From Betaproteobacteria bacterium (GTDB lineage: Bacteria > Pseudomonadota > Gammaproteobacteria > Burkholderiales > SG8-39): a stretch of 9,004 nucleotides of DNA. The notes beneath the pieces were generated by a model that was given only the letters and a program-made list of their open reading frames with translations, was not told where the DNA came from and searched no databases. The stretch spans positions 1-9,004 of the forward strand of contig SHXL01000111.1 of the NCBI GenBank assembly GCA_009693345.1. Direction: 5' to 3'. The first letter of the stretch is position 1, and every line of letters begins with the position of its first letter. Of the stretch, positions 1-7,407 are shown in pieces. The position numbers and the translations under genes were made by a program.

Positions 1-2
1 CG

Positions 3-95
3 CGGCGCGATATCCGCGCGCAGCTCGGCCGCCTCGAGGCCGCCGGCGCGCAGGCGTTCTATCACGCGGTGGACGTGCGCGACGGCGCGACGCTC
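3..95 (+). pseudogene. Displaced, inverted fragment of the ketoreductase (KR) domain of the PfaA-like synthase
   Basis: Read on the plus strand from base 3, this stretch encodes 31 residues beginning RRDIRAQLGRLEAAGAQAF and ending YHAVDVRDGATL. The first six residues, RRDIRA, are identical to the last KR residues encoded on the minus strand just before the synthase gene goes wrong. What follows is what a KR domain should have next: a helix of the LxxLEAAGA type, then a beta strand ending in the acidic VDVRD segment that lies near the cofactor pocket. The fragment therefore reads as the missing continuation of the minus-strand gene, on the opposite strand. It has no start of its own and is not an independent gene. 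The likely cause is a chimeric junction (see findings). Seen directly: the frame and the shared residues. Inferred: that it belongs to the same KR. Confidence 0.75.
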
Positions 96-135
96 GCGCA
101 ATTCAAGCAGCGATTGAATGCTGCGGCGCGCGGAT
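96..135 (-). repeat. 40-base direct repeat, misplaced copy of the synthase AT-ACP linker
   Basis: Bases 96-135 are identical to bases 1747-1786 in the same orientation. The flanking bases differ (95 against 1746, 136 against 1787). At 1747-1786 the sequence is in frame and codes for the SARRSIQSLLELR part of the helical linker between AT and ACP1. Here it is read in another frame, giving the nonsense tail PQHSIAA and a TGA stop at 103-105. The copy therefore looks like an insertion into the KR coding region. Confidence 0.9.
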
Positions 136-3100
136 ATCGCGCCGCGCGAGCACCGCGCGGTACTCCGCCTCCACCGCTTTGGGCGAGCCGGCGCCATTCT
201 TCCTGTCGAGCAAGGCCTTCTTGATGCCGGCTTCCGTCTGCAGGTCCTGCAGCCAGGCCGGCTCGCTTTCGCCCAGCTCGCTGCGGCCCAGCAGCACCAG
301 CTTCGGATGGAAGGCGCGCGCAAGCGCCAATGCGGCATCGCCGGTGACGCCGCGAGCGCCGCCGGAGACGATGACCACATCGCCCGCCGCGAGCGGTGGT
401 TGCACGCCGGCGCGCTCGATGGTTGAAACGGCGACTTCGAGTGCCACGCGGCCACGCGCCGAAATGCCTACTTCGACGGGGCCGGCCCGGAAGATCTCTG
501 CAACAATCTGGCCGGCGGCCGCAGCGGCGTCGGTGAATTCGGGATCAAGGTCGAGCGCCTTGCAATGGACTTCCGGCCATTCGTGGCGCGCAGTCTTCGC
601 AAGTCCGGCGAGACCGCCGCTGACCGGGTCGCATTTGGCCTTCAGATCGCCGAAGCAGAACGCGCCGTCGAGCCGGGAAACCGTGGCGAGAATCGCGGCG
701 CCCGCGCCGCCGGCCCTGCGCAGCGCTGGTCCGGCCCGTTGAATGAGCCGGAATGCGTTCCTGATGAACGCGTCGTCGCTGCCGCCGGCAGGCGCGAGGA
801 CAACGAGCGCGGCGGGCGCCGCCGCGCCCTTGCCTAGAAATCGCTGGAAGTCGCCGCGATGCACGCGCAGGCGCAGCGCGCGCAGGCGTTCCTCGATGCG
901 CGCGCCAAGTTCGGAGCCATCGTCGGCCAGCCAGACCTGCGCGCCGGCGGGCAGGCTGATCGCCTCCCGGCGGTCATCGCCGGACAGCGCGACCGGGCGG
1001 ATGATTTGCCGAAGCACCTCGGGCTGCGAAGCTTCAACCGGAAATGGTTGTTCTACCTGCACAGCAGCGGGAGCCGCGACCGGCACCGCTTGCGCGGGCT
1101 GGCCGGCGAGGAAATCGACGACCTGCTGCAAGGTCTGCAGGGAGCCAAGATGTTCTGGCTTGATCTCGGGCGAACCTGGCAGCTTGCCGCGAAGCGCAGC
1201 CATGATTTCGACGCGCTTGATGGAGTCGATCCCCAAGTCCGAGTCCATGCCCATGCCGAGATTCAGCATCTCGACCGGGTAGCCGGTTTTTTCCGACACC
1301 ACGGCGAGCAGGGCCTCACTGATGTGAGATCCCAAAACCTGGGTTCCCGTTTTCACGGGAACGACCGCAGGTTGTGCGTTGGTCGGCGCGCCGCCGGCGA
1401 GGAAGGCGACAACCTGTTCCAACGTCTGCAGCGTACCGAGGTGCTCGGGCTTGATTTCCGGCGCCTCGGGCAGTCGCGCGCGCAGCGCGGCCATGATCTC
1501 GACCCGCTTGATGGAGTCGATCCCCAGGTCCGAGTCCATCCCCATGCCCAGGGTGAGCATCTCGACGGGATAGCCGGTCTTGTCGCACACGACTTCGAGG
1601 ACGGCGCTTTCGTAGCGGTTGCGGTCGCTTGCGGCAGGCTGCGGCGCAGGCGCCGGAGCGCGTACCGATTCAGGAACCACCACGACCGGCGCGATCGGTG
1701 TGATCGAAAGAGCTGCCGCGACAGCCTGCGGCAACGCCGCTCCGCTGCGCAATTCAAGCAGCGATTGAATGCTGCGGCGCGCGGATTCCTGGCCTTCGAG
1801 AAACTGCCTGTGCAGCTGCGCGGTCTGCTCCTGCAGGCGCTGCAGCGCGAGGATGCCGTCCTGTACAGCGCGCGAGGCAACTGGGGTTGGCTCTGTCTTT
1901 GCAGAAATTCTATTTTCAATAACTGCGGGAACAGGTGGGCGCGGTGTGCTGGGCGCGCGGTAGTTGGCGCCGGAAAGCGGAACCGTGAGAGCCGGCTTGC
2001 CGGCATTCGCTTCCAGCGCAGGCGGCGCGTTTTCCCATTTCTGCAGATTGACCTCGTGTCCCAGCGATGCGAGACGGGCCAGCGCCAGCGCGAGGTCGAA
2101 GGTGCCGGAGCGTTTGCCCCTGGAAGAGTCGAGCGCGATGGTCTCCACGTCCCGGCCGGGCAGGATGGATTGCACCAGGTCGGAGAGCACATGGCCGGGG
2201 CCGACTTCGATGAAGGTCCGCACGTCGTCCGCGTGCATGGTCTGGATCTGCTCCATGAAATTCACCGGGCGCACGATCTGGCTGGCGAGCACTTCGCGCG
2301 CCTTCTCCGCGCTTTTCGGGTATTCGCGGCCGGTGGCGTTGGCGTAGACGGGCATCCGGCCCTTGTCGAAGGCGACGGCGTCAAGCGCCTCGGCGAATGG
2401 TGCGCGGGCATCGGCCACCAGCGGGCTGTGGAACGCGGCCGACACTTGCAGCATGCGGCTGCGAATGGCGCGCTTGGTGAGCTTGTCCAGCGCCCGTTTG
2501 ATCTGCTCGACGGGACCAGAGAGGACATACTGCTTGGGCGAGTTGCGATTCGCGACGACGAGCTGGCTGCCGTCTTCGCGCAGGAATTCCAGCACCGCTT
2601 CCTCGTTCACCTGCACCGCGAGCATCGCGCCCCGGTTGCCTTCGCCATGCTTGCCGGCCATCAGGCGGCCACGCAGGTTGGAAAGTTGATGCAGCGCCGC
2701 CGGGGCGATGCGCCCCGCGCCGCACAGCGCGAGCAGTTCGCCGTAGCTGTGGCCGCAGGCGGCGTCCGCGCCGACGCCGAAATAATCCAGCACGCTGAAC
2801 GCGCCCATACTCACCGCGCCGAGCGCGGGCTGCGCGATGTCCGTCGCCTTGAGGGCTTCTTCCTGCTGTTGGCGCGCTTCCTCGGAAAAAACCGGATGCG
2901 GATAGATGAAATCGCTGAGCCGTTGTGAACTCTTCCTGCCCGGCTCTCGTGCAAAAATTTGATCGGCCTCGGCTAGCGCCTCCATCATTCCCGGAAACTG
3001 GCAGGCAAGGTCGCGCAGCATCCCGGCGTACTGCGAGCCCTGCCCGGGAAACAGCGCGCCCAGCTTGCCGTGGCGCGTGCCCGAACCGAAGGCGATGCCT

Positions 3101-4827
3101 GCCGGTGCCGTCCACGAAGCCCTGCCCGGATTCTTCTCCAGCATCTTCAGCGCGGTTTCCTTCAGGCCCGCGCGGTCCATGCCCACACGGTCGGACTCCC
3201 CGGTGACGATGATGAGCAGGCGCAATTCCGCGTTGCGCCGGAACTGCACGCGCGACTGCCGTGCCTCGCGCCGGAAATCCAGCCACGCGGAATCCGTCCG
3301 GTGCGCGCTCAGTTGCGCGATCAGCTCGGAAAGCCGGTCGCCCGAGAACGCGAGAATCTCGACGTCGCCCTCCCAGTCCACTTCGGGCTTCGCGGCATCG
3401 TGCTCTTCGAGCACGCAGTGGAAGTTCGTGCCGCCGAAACCGAGGGCGCTGACGCCCGCGCGGCGGGGGTGTCCCGCGGCCGGCAGCCACGGACGCTTGC
3501 TGGTGTTGAGGTAGAACGGCGAGCGGCCCGGCGCTGCGTCGTCGAGCGGCCGCGTGATCTTGATGGTGGGCGGCAGGACTTTCTGGTGCAGCGCCATCGC
3601 CGCCTTGATGACGCCTGCCACGCCGGCCGCCGCCTTGGTGTGGCCGATCTGCGATTTGACGGAGCCGAGCGCGCACCAGGGCTCCGCCGCTTGAGCATCT
3701 GTCCCATGCCGCGGCTGGAACACCTCGATCAGCGAGGACAGTTCCGTCGCGTCGCCGACTTTGGTGCCGGTGCCGTGCGCTTCGACCAGGCCGATGGTTT
3801 GCGGCGCCGTTCCGGCGTCCTCGTAGGCGCGCTGCAACGCGAGCTTCTGGCCGCCGGCGCGCGGCGCGTATATCGCGCTGCTGCGTCCGTCGCTGGAGGA
3901 ACCGATGCCCTTGATCACCGCGTAAATGCGGTCGCCGTCGCGCTCGGCATCCGCCAGCCGCTTGAGAACCAGCAAACCGAGGCCTTCGCCAAGCACCGTG
4001 CCGTCGCAGTCGCGGTCGAAGGGCTTCGCATCGCCCGTCGGCGAGAGCGCCGGGGTTTTGCTGAAGCACATGTACATGAAAATATCGTTGAACGTATCCA
4101 CGCCGCCGGTGATGACCATGTCGGAGCGGCCCGCCGACAGTTCGAGGCCGGCGAGGTGGATCGCCGCCAGCGAGCTCGCGCAGGCGGCATCGACGACGCA
4201 ATTCGTGCCACCGAGGTCGAGGCGGTTGGCAATGCGGCCGGCCGCGACATTGCCGAGCAATCCTGGAAAGGAGTTCTCCTGCCAGCCGACGTAGGAATCC
4301 GAAATGCGCTGCACGACGTCGTCGGCGACCGCGCTGTCGACGCCCGCGTCCTTGAGCGCCCTGCGCCAGATCGGATGGCCGAGCCGGGCGCCAAGCGGGA
4401 TGACGAGCTCGAGCGCGCCTGTAACGCCGAGGATGACGCTGGTGCGTTCGCGATCGAAAGTGCGGCCGGCGGGTTTCCCTCCGGTGCCGCCGGCGGCGTA
4501 GCCGGCATCGGCCAGCGCGCGGTGCGCGGCGACCATGCTGAGAAGTTGCGACGTGTCCGTTGCCTCGATGTCCTTCGGCGCCATGCCGAATTCCATCGGG
4601 TTGAAATTCACCGGCGACAGGAAGCCGCCGCTCCGCGCGTAGGTGCGATCCGGGGATTTCGGATCGGCGTCGAAATAATCGGCGGCGTTCCAGTGCGAAC
4701 CGGCGGGAACGGGCGTAATCGCATTGACGCCGTTCTTGATATTCGCCCAATAGGCCTGCAAGTCGTCGGCCTTGGGAAACAGGCAGCTGATGCCGACAAT
4801 CGCGATGGGACTCGTCTTGTTGCTCAT
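103..4827 (-). CDS. PfaA-like type I polyketide / polyunsaturated fatty acid synthase, KS-AT-ACP-ACP-KR, 3' end truncated by an abnormal junction
   Basis: This is a multidomain cytoplasmic synthase that should extend an acyl chain by malonyl-type units and reduce the beta-keto group. The visible product is 1574 residues. The ketosynthase (about 1-475) has active Cys216 in DAACASSL, His351 in EAHGTGT and His396 in the SQIGHTKAAAG segment. The acyltransferase (about 590-885) has GQGSQY, nucleophile Ser694 in GHSYGE and His800 in AAFHS; the AFH form favours malonyl over methylmalonyl units. A helical linker follows (about 985-1030), then two ACPs with phosphopantetheine serines 1105 and 1202 in DSDLGIDSIKRVEI, a PfaA-type signature. 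The KR has its structural half at about 1290-1470 and a nucleotide-binding loop SGGARGVTG at 1488-1496. Genuine sequence ends at about residue 1566 (RRDIRA), before the catalytic Ser-Tyr-Lys, and the last eight residues are read from misplaced DNA. PfaA proteins usually carry more ACPs, so this is probably a Pfa-related secondary lipid synthase rather than an EPA/DHA synthase. The ATG overlaps the pfaD stop (ATGA). Confidence 0.93.
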   Translation of the reverse strand: MSNKTSPIAIVGISCLFPKADDLQAYWANIKNGVNAITPVPAGSHWNAADYFDADPKSPDRTYARSGGFLSPVNFNPMEFGMAPKDIEATDTSQLLSMVAAHRALADAGYAAGGTGGKPAGRTFDRERTSVILGVTGALELVIPLGARLGHPIWRRALKDAGVDSAVADDVVQRISDSYVGWQENSFPGLLGNVAAGRIANRLDLGGTNCVVDAACASSLAAIHLAGLELSAGRSDMVITGGVDTFNDIFMYMCFSKTPALSPTGDAKPFDRDCDGTVLGEGLGLLVLKRLADAERDGDRIYAVIKGIGSSSDGRSSAIYAPRAGGQKLALQRAYEDAGTAPQTIGLVEAHGTGTKVGDATELSSLIEVFQPRHGTDAQAAEPWCALGSVKSQIGHTKAAAGVAGVIKAAMALHQKVLPPTIKITRPLDDAAPGRSPFYLNTSKRPWLPAAGHPRRAGVSALGFGGTNFHCVLEEHDAAKPEVDWEGDVEILAFSGDRLSELIAQLSAHRTDSAWLDFRREARQSRVQFRRNAELRLLIIVTGESDRVGMDRAGLKETALKMLEKNPGRASWTAPAGIAFGSGTRHGKLGALFPGQGSQYAGMLRDLACQFPGMMEALAEADQIFAREPGRKSSQRLSDFIYPHPVFSEEARQQQEEALKATDIAQPALGAVSMGAFSVLDYFGVGADAACGHSYGELLALCGAGRIAPAALHQLSNLRGRLMAGKHGEGNRGAMLAVQVNEEAVLEFLREDGSQLVVANRNSPKQYVLSGPVEQIKRALDKLTKRAIRSRMLQVSAAFHSPLVADARAPFAEALDAVAFDKGRMPVYANATGREYPKSAEKAREVLASQIVRPVNFMEQIQTMHADDVRTFIEVGPGHVLSDLVQSILPGRDVETIALDSSRGKRSGTFDLALALARLASLGHEVNLQKWENAPPALEANAGKPALTVPLSGANYRAPSTPRPPVPAVIENRISAKTEPTPVASRAVQDGILALQRLQEQTAQLHRQFLEGQESARRSIQSLLELRSGAALPQAVAAALSITPIAPVVVVPESVRAPAPAPQPAASDRNRYESAVLEVVCDKTGYPVEMLTLGMGMDSDLGIDSIKRVEIMAALRARLPEAPEIKPEHLGTLQTLEQVVAFLAGGAPTNAQPAVVPVKTGTQVLGSHISEALLAVVSEKTGYPVEMLNLGMGMDSDLGIDSIKRVEIMAALRGKLPGSPEIKPEHLGSLQTLQQVVDFLAGQPAQAVPVAAPAAVQVEQPFPVEASQPEVLRQIIRPVALSGDDRREAISLPAGAQVWLADDGSELGARIEERLRALRLRVHRGDFQRFLGKGAAAPAALVVLAPAGGSDDAFIRNAFRLIQRAGPALRRAGGAGAAILATVSRLDGAFCFGDLKAKCDPVSGGLAGLAKTARHEWPEVHCKALDLDPEFTDAAAAAGQIVAEIFRAGPVEVGISARGRVALEVAVSTIERAGVQPPLAAGDVVIVSGGARGVTGDAALALARAFHPKLVLLGRSELGESEPAWLQDLQTEAGIKKALLDRKNGAGSPKAVEAEYRAVLARRDIRAPQHSIAA
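1102..1617 (-). repeat. Tandem duplication of the acyl carrier protein domain (ACP1 1393-1617, ACP2 1102-1317)
   Basis: The two ACP modules are about 97 residues apart, serine to serine. Over 65 aligned residues (from 1081 in ACP1 and from the matching SEKTGYPVEML in ACP2) I count 55 identical by eye. The stretch around the phosphopantetheine serine is unchanged. The DNA is also alike, with many differences at third codon positions, which fits an internal duplication kept similar by selection or gene conversion. Tandem ACPs are typical of PfaA-type synthases and raise throughput rather than adding chemistry. Confidence 0.9.
1343..1362. repeat. dRS3/REP-like 20-base palindrome in the linker between ACP1 and ACP2
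   Basis: The stem GTTCCCGT (1343-1350) and ACGGGAAC (1355-1362) pair perfectly around the loop TTTC. The form TTCCC-8N-GGGAA is that of the short dispersed palindromes known in beta- and gammaproteobacteria (the Neisseria dRS3 type). When such repeats are translated they give peptides such as VIPAKAGIQ. Here the coding strand reads VVPVKTGTQ (residues 1155-1163) in frame, between the end of ACP1 and the start of ACP2. It is not a terminator: it lies inside a gene and no T-run follows on the coding strand. Family membership is from memory of the motif, not from a search. Confidence 0.65.
1747..1786 (-). repeat. 40-base direct repeat, native copy in the AT-ACP linker of the synthase
   Basis: This is the source copy of the 40-base block found again at 96-135. 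It sits in frame in the synthase gene, at about residues 1014-1027. It follows the amphipathic helix EQTAQLHRQFLEGQE, a segment common between AT and ACP domains of type I synthases. Its 5' end on the coding strand, ATCCGCGCGC, is also present in the KR region at the break (plus-strand bases 12-21). That gives 10 bases of shared sequence for a switch. Confidence 0.9.
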
Positions 4828-6206
4828 GGCTTGCTCGTCATGCCTTCAAAAAGCTGGCGTAGCTGCGTCGCTGCGCCATTCATCAGAGCCTCGGCGACCA
4901 CCACCACGCGGCGATTCTCGGGCTTCTCGAGGAACGTGCCGCGCGCCCATTCGTTGAAGGCGCCCATCGCCGGCCCGCACCAGACCTGATAGTCCATCAT
5001 GCGCGACGGTTCGCCCGCGTTTGCCCAGCGCGAACTCAAACCGAGGTAGCTGCGGAACACCAGCGCCATCCGGTGCTTCGGATCGCGTTCCGCACGTTCG
5101 ACCTGCCCCGGGTCCCGTGTTACGAAAAAATCCCTTGTGCTGCGCCAGGCATCTTCGAGCGTGGTACGAAGAAGTTGCTTTTCAATGAAGGCCTTATCCG
5201 CTTCCGGCAAGGCTTCCATACCCGCATTTGCCCGGTACAGATCATACAGCTTGGCAGCGCGCATTGGGAACATCGTCCCCCGCTTGAGCACCTGCACCCG
5301 GACCCCCATTTCGAACATGTCCGCTGCCGGCGCCATGGCGATATCGGCCTGCTCCGCCTGTGCCAGCATCTTGCGCACGGCGTCCGAGCTCCCCGACTCG
5401 ATACAGGCCTGGTTCACCGAGCCGGTCAGGACATAGGCAGCTCCCATTGCGAATGCCGCCGCCAGTCCCGCCGGCGTCGACAATCCGCCCGCTGCGCCTA
5501 CGCGCAACGTCTGTTCGTAGCCGAAATTCCCCTGCATCCGGTCGCGCAGCACGAGCAGGGTCGGCAGGAGCGTCACCAGCGGGCGATTGTCCGTATGCCC
5601 GCCTGAATCCGCTTCCGCGGTGAGGTCCTGGGCCATCGGGATGCTCGCCGCAAGCGAGGCCTGTTCGCCCGTAATTTCCCCTTTGCGGACGAGTTCGTCG
5701 AGGAACTCTTTCGGTGGCGGAGAAAAAAACTGCGTAGCGACTTCGACGCGCGAGACTTTGGCCATGATGCGGTTGGGCGTGACGATGCGGCCCTCGGCGT
5801 CGCGCTTGATGCCGCGAACGCGATAGCGCACTACCGGCAGCGTGAGCCGCAGGTAGGCGGAGGCCTCGACAAGACGGATTCCCCGCCGCAGGTAGAGATC
5901 CACCACCCCCGCTTCGAGATCCGGTTCGTTCGGGCTGTGGATGAGATTGAATCCATAGGGCGCGCCCGGATGCGTGCAGGCGAGCTCATCGATCGCCGCT
6001 TCGATCCGCTCCAGGCCCAGGCCGGCGGCACCGAAAAAGGCGAGCATCCCGGCGCCGGCCATTTCCCCGACCAGTCGCGTCGAGGCAATGCCATTGGCCA
6101 TCGCGCCCGCGACATAGGCATAGCGCAGCCGATGGTCCCGGCGGAACGATTCGTCCCCCAGGTTTTCCGGCTTCAGCGCCGGAACGCCGCCGTTGCCCAT
6201 GTTCAT
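4824..6206 (-). CDS. pfaD: PfaD-type FMN-dependent enoyl reductase, partner of the downstream synthase
   Basis: This 460-residue protein belongs to the PfaD family, trans-acting enoyl reductases of polyunsaturated fatty acid and polyketide synthases. They are FMN-containing TIM barrels related to nitronate monooxygenases, and they reduce the enoyl-ACP double bond with NAD(P)H. Family landmarks are GMLAFFGAAGLGLERI (53-68), PYGFNLIHSPNEPDLE (83-98), the substrate/FMN-side ADSGGHTDNRPL (199-210), the phosphate-binding-like GAAGGLSTP (238-246), YVLTGSVNQ (258-266), DPKHRMALVFR, and GLSSRWANAG near the C-terminus. Length is normal for the family. I chose the ATG at 6206, whose ATGA overlaps the stop of the CoA-transferase gene. 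A second in-frame ATG two codons on (6200) is equally possible and changes only two residues. The open frame running further upstream to 6863 lies inside the CoA-transferase gene and is not coding. The stop overlaps the synthase ATG by four bases, so expression of the two is probably coupled. Confidence 0.95.
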   Translation of the reverse strand: MNMGNGGVPALKPENLGDESFRRDHRLRYAYVAGAMANGIASTRLVGEMAGAGMLAFFGAAGLGLERIEAAIDELACTHPGAPYGFNLIHSPNEPDLEAGVVDLYLRRGIRLVEASAYLRLTLPVVRYRVRGIKRDAEGRIVTPNRIMAKVSRVEVATQFFSPPPKEFLDELVRKGEITGEQASLAASIPMAQDLTAEADSGGHTDNRPLVTLLPTLLVLRDRMQGNFGYEQTLRVGAAGGLSTPAGLAAAFAMGAAYVLTGSVNQACIESGSSDAVRKMLAQAEQADIAMAPAADMFEMGVRVQVLKRGTMFPMRAAKLYDLYRANAGMEALPEADKAFIEKQLLRTTLEDAWRSTRDFFVTRDPGQVERAERDPKHRMALVFRSYLGLSSRWANAGEPSRMMDYQVWCGPAMGAFNEWARGTFLEKPENRRVVVVAEALMNGAATQLRQLFEGMTSKP

Positions 6207-7402
6207 TCCGCGGCCCGCGCGGCCCCACCGGCGATCAACTGCTCGATCGCGCTCTCGGCGAGCCCGGCTTCGCGCAGCACTTCGCGCGTGTGCTCGCCCA
6301 GGCGTGGCGCGTGGCGGCGGTATTCGGGCGCCGACTCGGACCATTCCGAGGGGACAGCCGTCGTACGGATGCGGCCCTCCGTCGGATGCTCGATGCTGCG
6401 GAAGTAGCCGATGGCCGCGAGGTGCGGGTCCTCGACGATGTCGGCGAGGCTGTTCATGCGCTGTACCGGGATGTCGGCCTGCTCCAGCGCGGCGATCCAT
6501 TCGGCGGTGCTGCGCTTCGCCATCTCCGCGGCGACCAGGGCGTAGGCGCCCTCGAAATCGCGGCTGCGCGCTTCCTGCGTCGCGAAGCGGGGGTCGGACA
6601 GCAGGTCCGGCCTTCCGATCAGCTCGAAAAACGCGCGCCATTGTTTGTCGTTGTAGATGAGGACGCAGACGTGGCCGTCCGTTGTCTGGTAGGGCCGGCG
6701 CTCCTTCGAGAGCATGCGCGCGTAGCCAGGTTCCCCGAGCTGCGGGTCGTAGGTATAGCCGCCCATGTGTTCGCCCATCACCGTCTGCAGCATGCTCTCG
6801 AACATCGGCACGTCGATGCGCTGGCCGCCGCCGGATTTTTCCCGGCGGTAAAGCGCGGCGCACACGACATTGACGATGTGCAGGCCGACGGAGCGGTCGG
6901 CAATCGTCGCGGGAACGTAGCGCGGCGACTCGGCGCCCGCCTGCCTCGATAGCCAGGGCAGGCCGACGGCGCCCTGGATGAGGTCGTCGTAGGCAGCCCT
7001 GGCGGCATACGGGCCGCGCTGGGAATAGCCAAAAGCGCCGACATAGATGAGGCGCGGATTCACTGCACGCACGTCGTCGTAGGAGAGCCTCAGCCGCGCC
7101 ATCGCCTGCGGCCGGATGTTGTAGACCAGCACGTCCGCATCCTTCGCGATCGCGAGGCAGGCCGCGCGAGCGCCCTCCTGCTTGAGATCCAGCACCACCG
7201 AGCGCTTGTTGCGGTTGGCGTTCATGAAGATGTGCCCCATGCCCTTGGAGCGCATCGGCGCGTTGTGGCGCATCACGTCGCCCTCGGGCGACTCGACCTT
7301 GATCACGTCGGCGCCGTAGTCCGCGAGAATCTGGGTTGCGAACGACCCCATCACCACCGAAGTGAGATCGAGGATTCGGACGCCATCGAGCGGTCCAGCC
7401 AT
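6203..7402 (-). CDS. CaiB/BaiF family III acyl-CoA transferase
   Basis: This is a family III CoA-transferase of 399 residues, the usual length. The family moves CoA between carboxylic acids through an aspartyl-CoA anhydride and works as an interlocked dimer in the cytoplasm. The N-terminus GPLDGVRILDLTSVVMG and ADYGADVIKVESPEGD (28-43) is the standard family start. NANRNKRSVVLDLK (61-74) follows. The catalytic aspartate is expected at Asp169 in IADRSVGLH, the same number as in formyl-CoA transferase. ALYRREKSGGGQRIDVPM (183-200) and the C-terminal RLGEHTREVL are also typical. The substrate acid cannot be told from sequence. I chose the ATG at 7402, 5 bases after the tctC stop; a TTG at 7450 in the same frame would overlap tctC and adds no conserved residues. 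No strong ribosome binding site precedes the ATG, so translation may depend on coupling to tctC. Its place before pfaD and the synthase suggests a role in activating or recycling an acyl group for that pathway, which is inference. Confidence 0.93.
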   Translation of the reverse strand: MAGPLDGVRILDLTSVVMGSFATQILADYGADVIKVESPEGDVMRHNAPMRSKGMGHIFMNANRNKRSVVLDLKQEGARAACLAIAKDADVLVYNIRPQAMARLRLSYDDVRAVNPRLIYVGAFGYSQRGPYAARAAYDDLIQGAVGLPWLSRQAGAESPRYVPATIADRSVGLHIVNVVCAALYRREKSGGGQRIDVPMFESMLQTVMGEHMGGYTYDPQLGEPGYARMLSKERRPYQTTDGHVCVLIYNDKQWRAFFELIGRPDLLSDPRFATQEARSRDFEGAYALVAAEMAKRSTAEWIAALEQADIPVQRMNSLADIVEDPHLAAIGYFRSIEHPTEGRIRTTAVPSEWSESAPEYRRHAPRLGEHTREVLREAGLAESAIEQLIAGGAARAAE

Positions 7403-7407
7403 GTCAA

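Larger units (their letters stand above)
1..146. repeat. Inverted repeat, 21-base arms 1-21 and 126-146, around the chimeric junction
   Basis: Bases 1-21, beginning CGCGGCGCGATATCCGCGCG, are the exact reverse complement of bases 126-146. The match stops at base 22 against 125. Both arms encode the same KR peptide (RRDIRA), one on each strand. The window begins exactly at the first base of the left arm, so the arm may extend beyond what is visible. No transposase, recombinase or target-site duplication accompanies it. It is best explained as the two halves of a fold-back join rather than as a functional site. Confidence 0.9.

Noticed and set aside
1..146. Inverted arms as an invertible switch or recombinase site
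   Set aside because: Both arms are KR coding sequence, no recombinase gene is nearby, and the inserted linker copy with short homology is better explained by template switching.
1343..1362. Palindrome as a rho-independent terminator
   Set aside because: It is inside the synthase reading frame, codes in frame, and has no T-run after the stem on the coding strand.
859..2928. Long plus-strand open frame (689 codons) opposite the synthase
   Set aside because: It lies fully antisense to the conserved KR, ACP and AT coding sequence. Its translation is rich in Arg, Ala and Gly with no recognisable domain, as expected of GC-rich shadow frames.
2381..4750. Minus-strand open frame of 789 codons in another frame of the synthase
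   Set aside because: It is in the same strand but a different frame from the KS-AT coding sequence, and the product is an Arg-rich string with no motif.
3070..4989. Long plus-strand open frame (639 codons) opposite the KS region
   Set aside because: Antisense to a strongly conserved ketosynthase, no domain, and compositionally a shadow.
6207..6863. Upstream extension of the pfaD frame to 6863
   Set aside because: It overlaps the conserved CoA-transferase gene in another frame, and the PfaD homology begins only near the ATG at 6206/6200.
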